Below, piece by piece: positions 58,973-64,000 of a stretch of 64,000 nt of DNA. The notes beneath the pieces are model-generated. The model was not told the origin of the DNA. It did no database searches and saw only the letters and a list, made by a program, of their open reading frames with translations. Positions within the stretch are counted from its first letter, which is position 1. Every line of letters starts with the position of its first letter. This DNA comes from Abelmoschus esculentus (Eukaryota > Streptophyta > Magnoliopsida > Malvales > Malvaceae): NCBI GenBank assembly GCA_035048815.1, contig JAUCBN010000029.1:18096501-18160500 (forward strand), read 5' to 3'. Position numbers and translations under genes: made by a program.

Positions 58973-59689
58973 CCGTTGTATCAACCCAATTTCTGAGTTG
59001 GTAAATCGAGATTCAAATTCGGCTTATGGATTGGTTCAATTTAACGAATTTAAAGTTGAAAAGTTACTAAGAATTAGAGACCATTTTGTTGGTGGGTAAA
59101 AGTTTGGTGTTGAAAGTTGAAGTTTTGAAATTTTAAGTGTCCCAATGCGTGATTTGACCATTTTGCTTTGAAAAGGGATAGAGTAGTGTTTCTGAGACAA
59201 TAAAGGTTGGGACTAAGTTCTGTCTCTCTTCGATCCTCCACCTTTGACCTCGCCAACAATGTTTGGACTTTTGTCTCTGAGATGATATGGACTCGAATCT
59301 CAGATTCATAAGGATGAACTCAAGTGGGGGCTTATTTATATTTTCTACAGATTAATACACCGTAAATTTCGAATGTATTATAAGGATAAGTAGTTTGTTT
59401 GTTAACATTTATAAAATAGGCAGACAATAAATAAGCATGTTTAAAGAGTGAAATTAGGAGATGCAAGACGATGTTGAAATTATTTGGATACCTATATGTG
59501 CTTTAGTGGAGAAATTATAATACGGACCGTTTCACTGTTTAGGATAGGGTCCTAACTAATTAAATTAATGCACATCATATATTTTTCTATAGCATATTCA
59601 CACATAAGCATCGTTCAAATCATCTACTTTAATGCCTTTAGTTTTAAAAAAGGAAAAAAATATTACTAAAGACTTTTTATGTTGTCTAC

Positions 59690-59775
59690 CTCTCTATTCT
59701 TCAAAATTTTTCTTAATTATTTTTTTCTAACCTTAAACACTAAACCTTAAACCATGAACCCTAATTAATAACCTA
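59690..59775 (-). mobile_element. Truncated MITE copy (M-family)
   Basis: GTCTACCTCTCTATTCTTCAAAATTTTTC, then AACCTTAAACACTAAACC and CATGAACCCTAATTAAT, resembles one end plus part of the core of the M-family. The other terminal repeat is missing. Confidence 0.4.
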
Positions 59776-62089
59776 CTCTTTACATATTCTATTGCATAAA
59801 GCATAATATAAAAATTCTATCTATATAATATACATCTATTGGCTTAGTCCATGGCAAAACTATATTACCATAGCACTATCTTTTTATCTTACCATTCCCC
59901 TTTAATTTATCTTTTAAATGATTTTAATGATTTACACCAATAAAAAAGTGGGTCCATGCTTTAATTATTTTATTTGAATAATAAGTCAAGATTTGATCAA
60001 TATAGACCATGACCATGATTAAGATTTGGCATTGACATTTAAGTATCATGTTTGAAGACTTTGTGCAAGAAACCGGCAAAGTCATCCTAATCACATGTCT
60101 TAGGATTGATTTCTTATGTTATCTTTGTTTGAACAAGGTTAAAGATTACATCTTTGTATTGAAATCATACAATAAATATTCAAATATTATAATATAGACT
60201 AAAATTATCATTAAAAAAATAAAAATATGGAAAACTCGTTTTTAATCCATTTATTTTTTTAATTTAGAAAAAAACTAAATAAATATGATACTAAAATCTT
60301 TGAACCGTCCCTGCTTATAAAGTAAGAGCGTGAAATTTTTCGCTCTTATTAATCTTACTAGTTATAAAGTGTCATATATCAAGATAGAAATCATAGTTCA
60401 AAAAAAAAGATTTAGAATAAGAATAAAATGAAAATAGAAAAGATTACAGAAGAAGAGAAGAACTGAGATTTTAGAAAAACACTGAAAGAAAAAAAAATAA
60501 TTTTGATTTAAAGATTCGATATTCCAAACCTAGCAGAATTGGGTATTTTAACCCTTACATAAAACTTTGGTTTACCTTTTTTTTCTCTAAATTCTCGACC
60601 CTTGAGGTGAATTGTCTTTGATCTTCTCCACTTGGTCTTTATGTATATTTTTTCTTACAATAAATTAATTAATTATAAATTTATTTTTTATATTTTAAAT
60701 TTTATGTTTTATTATTAATTCGTAATTCTAACTCCATCCATAAACCTTGTTACAGATGTCACAAAGAGATAAATTCTTTGAATCCCCAAATCTTAGATCA
60801 TCGGATGACATTGATTTATTATAAAAATAAGACAAAGCATTCCATGTGTTATGTAATAGCATTTACTTAAAAAGTTGGTCGTGGGTTGAAGGGACACCAT
60901 TATCATCAACTGTTTTTCAACTGGGGCAACAAAAACCAGACCTACCACCACCCAGTACAGTTTAAAAACAATAATAATAGGAAGATGATGATGTCTTCTC
61001 TATTAAAACCTTTCGAATCTCAATAATCATCTCTAGGGATTCGAGGCAATTGACTGTTGACAAAAACAAAATTAAAATTTGAGGTTAGGAGAAAAATATA
61101 AATGATTAAAGAGATAATTAATAAATAATTTAAAATTTTTAAAATTTTAAATATAGAGATAAAAGTAAAAAAAATTGATAGTGAGGGGAGTTTGTCTTTC
61201 TCCACCCCTGTATGGTATTGTCCTTGATTGTTGAACGAAAAACAATATCAAACGATCATAAAAAATACTTTAAATAGATATTTTATTGTCTGATTTAGTC
61301 TTAAACGAGTGATTTTATCCAAATTAACGTTTGAAAATCTAAGTCTAACAAAGCTCAAGTGTCATGAATCGAAATGATATAAGACTTCTATGTTTGTGTA
61401 ACACATCCTAATCGAAATAATTTTGTGTAACACCATAAACTTTTCATATCGAAAGGATACAAAATTCATGTGATAATATCTAATAATGTATATATAAACA
61501 TCAAGCTAACTCTCATTCGATTTTATAAATCAAATAAATAAATAAAATATATAACTTTAACCTCAACTTTAAAACTTAAATTTTATAAACTTAAATCACA
61601 AGAATTAAACTCTAATTTATGAACTTCTTATCTTATCCTAAATTTTATTTAAAATTATAAAATCTAAATCTTGTTTTATTATTATTATTAGGACCAGTTT
61701 AGCGTTATTTTTAAAAAAATATATTAAAAAATACTTTTAAAAAGTTTCTTTTAAAAGTGCTTCTAAATTTTTAAATTTGAGATTTAAGTGTTTAGTATTG
61801 TTAACAAAAAGTTCTTTTAAGAAGGTAAATGGTCATTTTAAACATGATATTGTAAGTTATATATATATATATATGTGTGTGTGATATTTAAATTCTTTAA
61901 TGTTATAATACATAAAATATATCAACTTAAATTATTAAACAAATATAAACAAAATATTTTTATTAATAAATATATTTTTTAAAAATTGTACGTGTTCTTT
62001 GAGAATATAATAAATTTAAAATATTTTATTTAATATATAATTTTTAAATTAAAAATATTTTATAAATTATTTAATTTTATAGATGATAT

Positions 62090-63994
62090 CACCCTTTTTT
62101 TTCTTTTTCTCTCTCACTCTTCTTTTCTCATCTCAAGAAGAAAAATCTAACAAAAGGTCTTATCTTTGTTGTGTGGTTTGATAATTCTGGTTTTAAGCTG
62201 AAGGAGAAGTTTTAGAGTTGTTAGAAATCTACTAAACAAGGTAAAGATGTTTTGGTTTGGTGAGAAAGAGGGATTATGAGTGTGGGTTAAGGGAAGAACG
62301 AGATGAAAATTTTAAAAGCTTAAATCTCAGTTTTTTAGTGTCCTTAATGTTCTGAGAATCTTCCTAAATAGTGTCTAATGGTTGGTCTGACATCTCTTTG
62401 TAGAAAAAGAGATTGGTAAGCCCTCCTGAAGCTTGGGAAAAGAAAAAACTTGAAGAGGAGGAAGAGAACCGATTTGTTGTGTTCTTTGTTTAAGGTTAGT
62501 ACTCCTCCAACTCTTAAACATAATGCATTCATAGTTTTTTCATGTGTTGCGTACATGATGCTTGTGTTTGGGTTGTTTGGGTGTTTGAATGCTTTAAACC
62601 CACTTTAATGGTAGATTTATGAACTATTGATGAGCCTTTGTTTTAAGGGGTTAAACATGCTTAGAATTATCCCCTTAGGGTGCAGTAATGATTTGTGATT
62701 GAATGGGTTGAGTTTGGGTAGAGTTCTAAGCAATTAGAAGGTTTAGACCTGAATTTTTGTGTAGGGGTATCGATACCATCGGTAGGCTTATCGATACCCT
62801 AGAGAGTAAACTAATGCGAGAAAAGCATACACATGGGAAGCGTATCGATACTGGAGGAGTTGCGATACCCCCTTTACAAGCGTATTGATACTCCTGAACA
62901 ATATGTCCAAGTTTTTAAGGATTGAGTTCGGGGATTCTATAATTTATGTTATGGGTCCATATGGGTTAGATAAACTATGAAACAAATATTAAAACCGAGA
63001 AATTAATCTTTTAGCTTGTTTAAGTATGGGTTGGCTAAAAACATGGAAACCGATATGTAATTGATAAATGATGAAAACCAATGGGTATTGATGATATAAA
63101 TATATGCTATGGTAAGCTAGGGAACTTGTTTAGTGTTAATGGATCGCTTAGAGTTATATATTATTATATAGTGTGTACGAGCACCCTTTATATATATTGA
63201 TCAAAGTGTTGCAACACTCAAAGACTTTCCGAACATAAGATCTAGATACTTAATGGAAGCGAGCCAGTCCGAAGATGCTTGATGAACCATTCCAAGCATG
63301 GATGTAGGATCTCGATGCTTAGTGGACGTGGGCCCTGCTCGTAGTATATAATCCCGATGCTTAGTGGTCGTAGGCCGTACTACTTATATATATATATATA
63401 TATATATGGGTGTGAGAGATATATGAACTTGAGATGCTATGTGGACATCTCTTGACATGCACATGCCACAGGCCGATATTTGTACATGCATAATACACTA
63501 TATTTAGGCGGATATGGTAGTGCCATCATACTCATTCCATGTCATTATTTTATGCCTCACATGCTTCTTTATTATATGTTTGATATAAACCAGTTGTAGA
63601 GTACTCACTGAGCTTTTGTAGCTCAGCGTTTCGAAATGTGTTTTCATGCGTAGGTTAAAGAAAGCTTTGTTCGTAGGAGCATCATCGTGGTGGGTTTTAG
63701 CATCGAATTTGTTGTCAGAGTACTGTTACTAGATGTAGTGGACCTAGTACTTGCAAGATTCTATATATGTAATTGTAACTCTTGTTTTAATTATCGAATC
63801 AAATGCTTTTAAACGGGTTATAATATTTAGAGCTCCAACTAAGCTACTTGGATTTGTGTTTTGAAATGGTTAGAATTTTATGAACTTGTAATTTAATTGG
63901 ATTTGAACTTATTTTTGTTGGGCTTTTAGAATAAAATTTTAAAATACGAGTTTTGGATCGAAGGCCAATATGATACCGGATCGAAGGTGTTACA
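62090..63994 (+). mobile_element. Long Gypsy-type LTR (left boundary approximate)
   Basis: The 3' terminus GGTGTTACA ends at 63994 and is followed by only six bases of window. Characteristic parts are GGTATCGATACC-like words (62765-62890), a subrepeat of about 45 bp built on CTCGATGCTTAGTGGACGTGGGCC (63240-63380), CTCACTGAGCTTTTGTAGCTCAGCG (63605-63630), and the same ending as the remnants at 2725 and 46608. It could be the 5' LTR of an element that continues beyond the window, or a solo LTR. Confidence 0.7.
63385..63407. repeat. (TA)n microsatellite inside the LTR
   Basis: About 11 TA units directly follow the tandem CTTAGTGG subrepeats of the LTR. A shorter, imperfect TATATATA stretch lies at 63188-63198. 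Confidence 0.8.
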
Positions 63995-64000
63995 ATGAAT

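Larger units (their letters stand above)
58045..62089. other. 3' region of SNF7 and AT-rich spacer
   Basis: About 150 bp of 3' UTR, then no supported gene. It contains MITE copies at 58752 and 59690 (separate entries). A 61-codon minus-strand frame at 61020-61205 is hydrophobic but has no domain or coding-like context. A (TA)n(TG)n microsatellite lies at 61858-61884. Confidence 0.4.

Noticed and set aside
61020..61205. Hydrophobic 61-codon minus-strand frame
   Set aside because: AT-rich codons giving Ile, Leu and Phe by composition. No start context or homologue is apparent.

Overview
The window is nuclear DNA from a flowering plant. Genes are spliced, with GT-AG introns and 3 to 18 exons. 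Intergenic DNA is very AT-rich and full of decayed retrotransposons and small inverted-repeat elements. Every recognisable protein is a typical eudicot family member. The Gypsy-type LTRs with internal GTATCGATAC motifs and the overall style suggest Malvaceae, possibly Gossypium, but I cannot prove the species from the sequence alone.

Layout. 0.2-2.3 kb (-): DENR/TMA22-type translation re-initiation factor. 2.7-4.0 kb: remnant of a Gypsy retrotransposon. 4.5-5.3 kb (+): an unrecognised acidic nuclear-type protein behind a G-box/ABRE cluster. 7.6 kb: probable hAT transposase remnant. 8.9-12.7 kb (-): 18-exon secreted beta-galactosidase (GH35). 13.4-13.9 kb: two head-to-head MITEs with 9-bp target duplications. 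16.9-18.9 kb (+): intronless PPR gene, apparent orthologue of Arabidopsis At4g19191. 21.7-22.7 kb (+): small one-pass membrane protein. 23.5-26.7 kb: a complete LTR retroelement structure without pol, carrying pieces of several host genes. 29.0-31.8 kb (+): GRWD1-type WD40 ribosome-biogenesis protein. 33.9-34.7 kb: non-autonomous hAT element. 34.8-36.0 kb (-): ACC oxidase. 39.7-42.2 kb (+): conserved-looking protein of unknown role. 46.6-48.7 kb (-): long Gypsy LTR. 49.8-51.3 kb (+): ACC synthase of the ACS7 type. 51.3-52.0 kb: 0.7-kb foldback. 54.7-55.0 kb (-): retroelement gag remnant. 55.8-58.0 kb (+): ESCRT-III subunit SNF7/VPS32. 62.1-64.0 kb (+): another copy of the long Gypsy LTR, ending 6 bases before the window edge.

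The genes are mostly unrelated housekeeping or stress genes. The exception is that both committed enzymes of ethylene synthesis, ACC synthase and ACC oxidase, lie within 17 kb of each other, and each has a young-looking transposon at a regulatory edge: a MITE just upstream of the ACS7 TATA box, and a hAT element 140 bp past the ACO stop codon. The most unusual object is the 3.2-kb retroelement at 23505-26677. It has paired LTRs, a perfect 5-bp target duplication (CAGAT), a decayed primer-binding site and a purine tract. Between them are intron-free fragments resembling a RopGEF PRONE domain, a type-B response-regulator receiver, RPA32 and a CDC20-like WD repeat. This is a transduplicating retroelement in the style of maize Bs1.

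Exon boundaries were read by hand from splice signals and reading-frame continuity. Each multi-exon gene given here sums to a whole number of codons.
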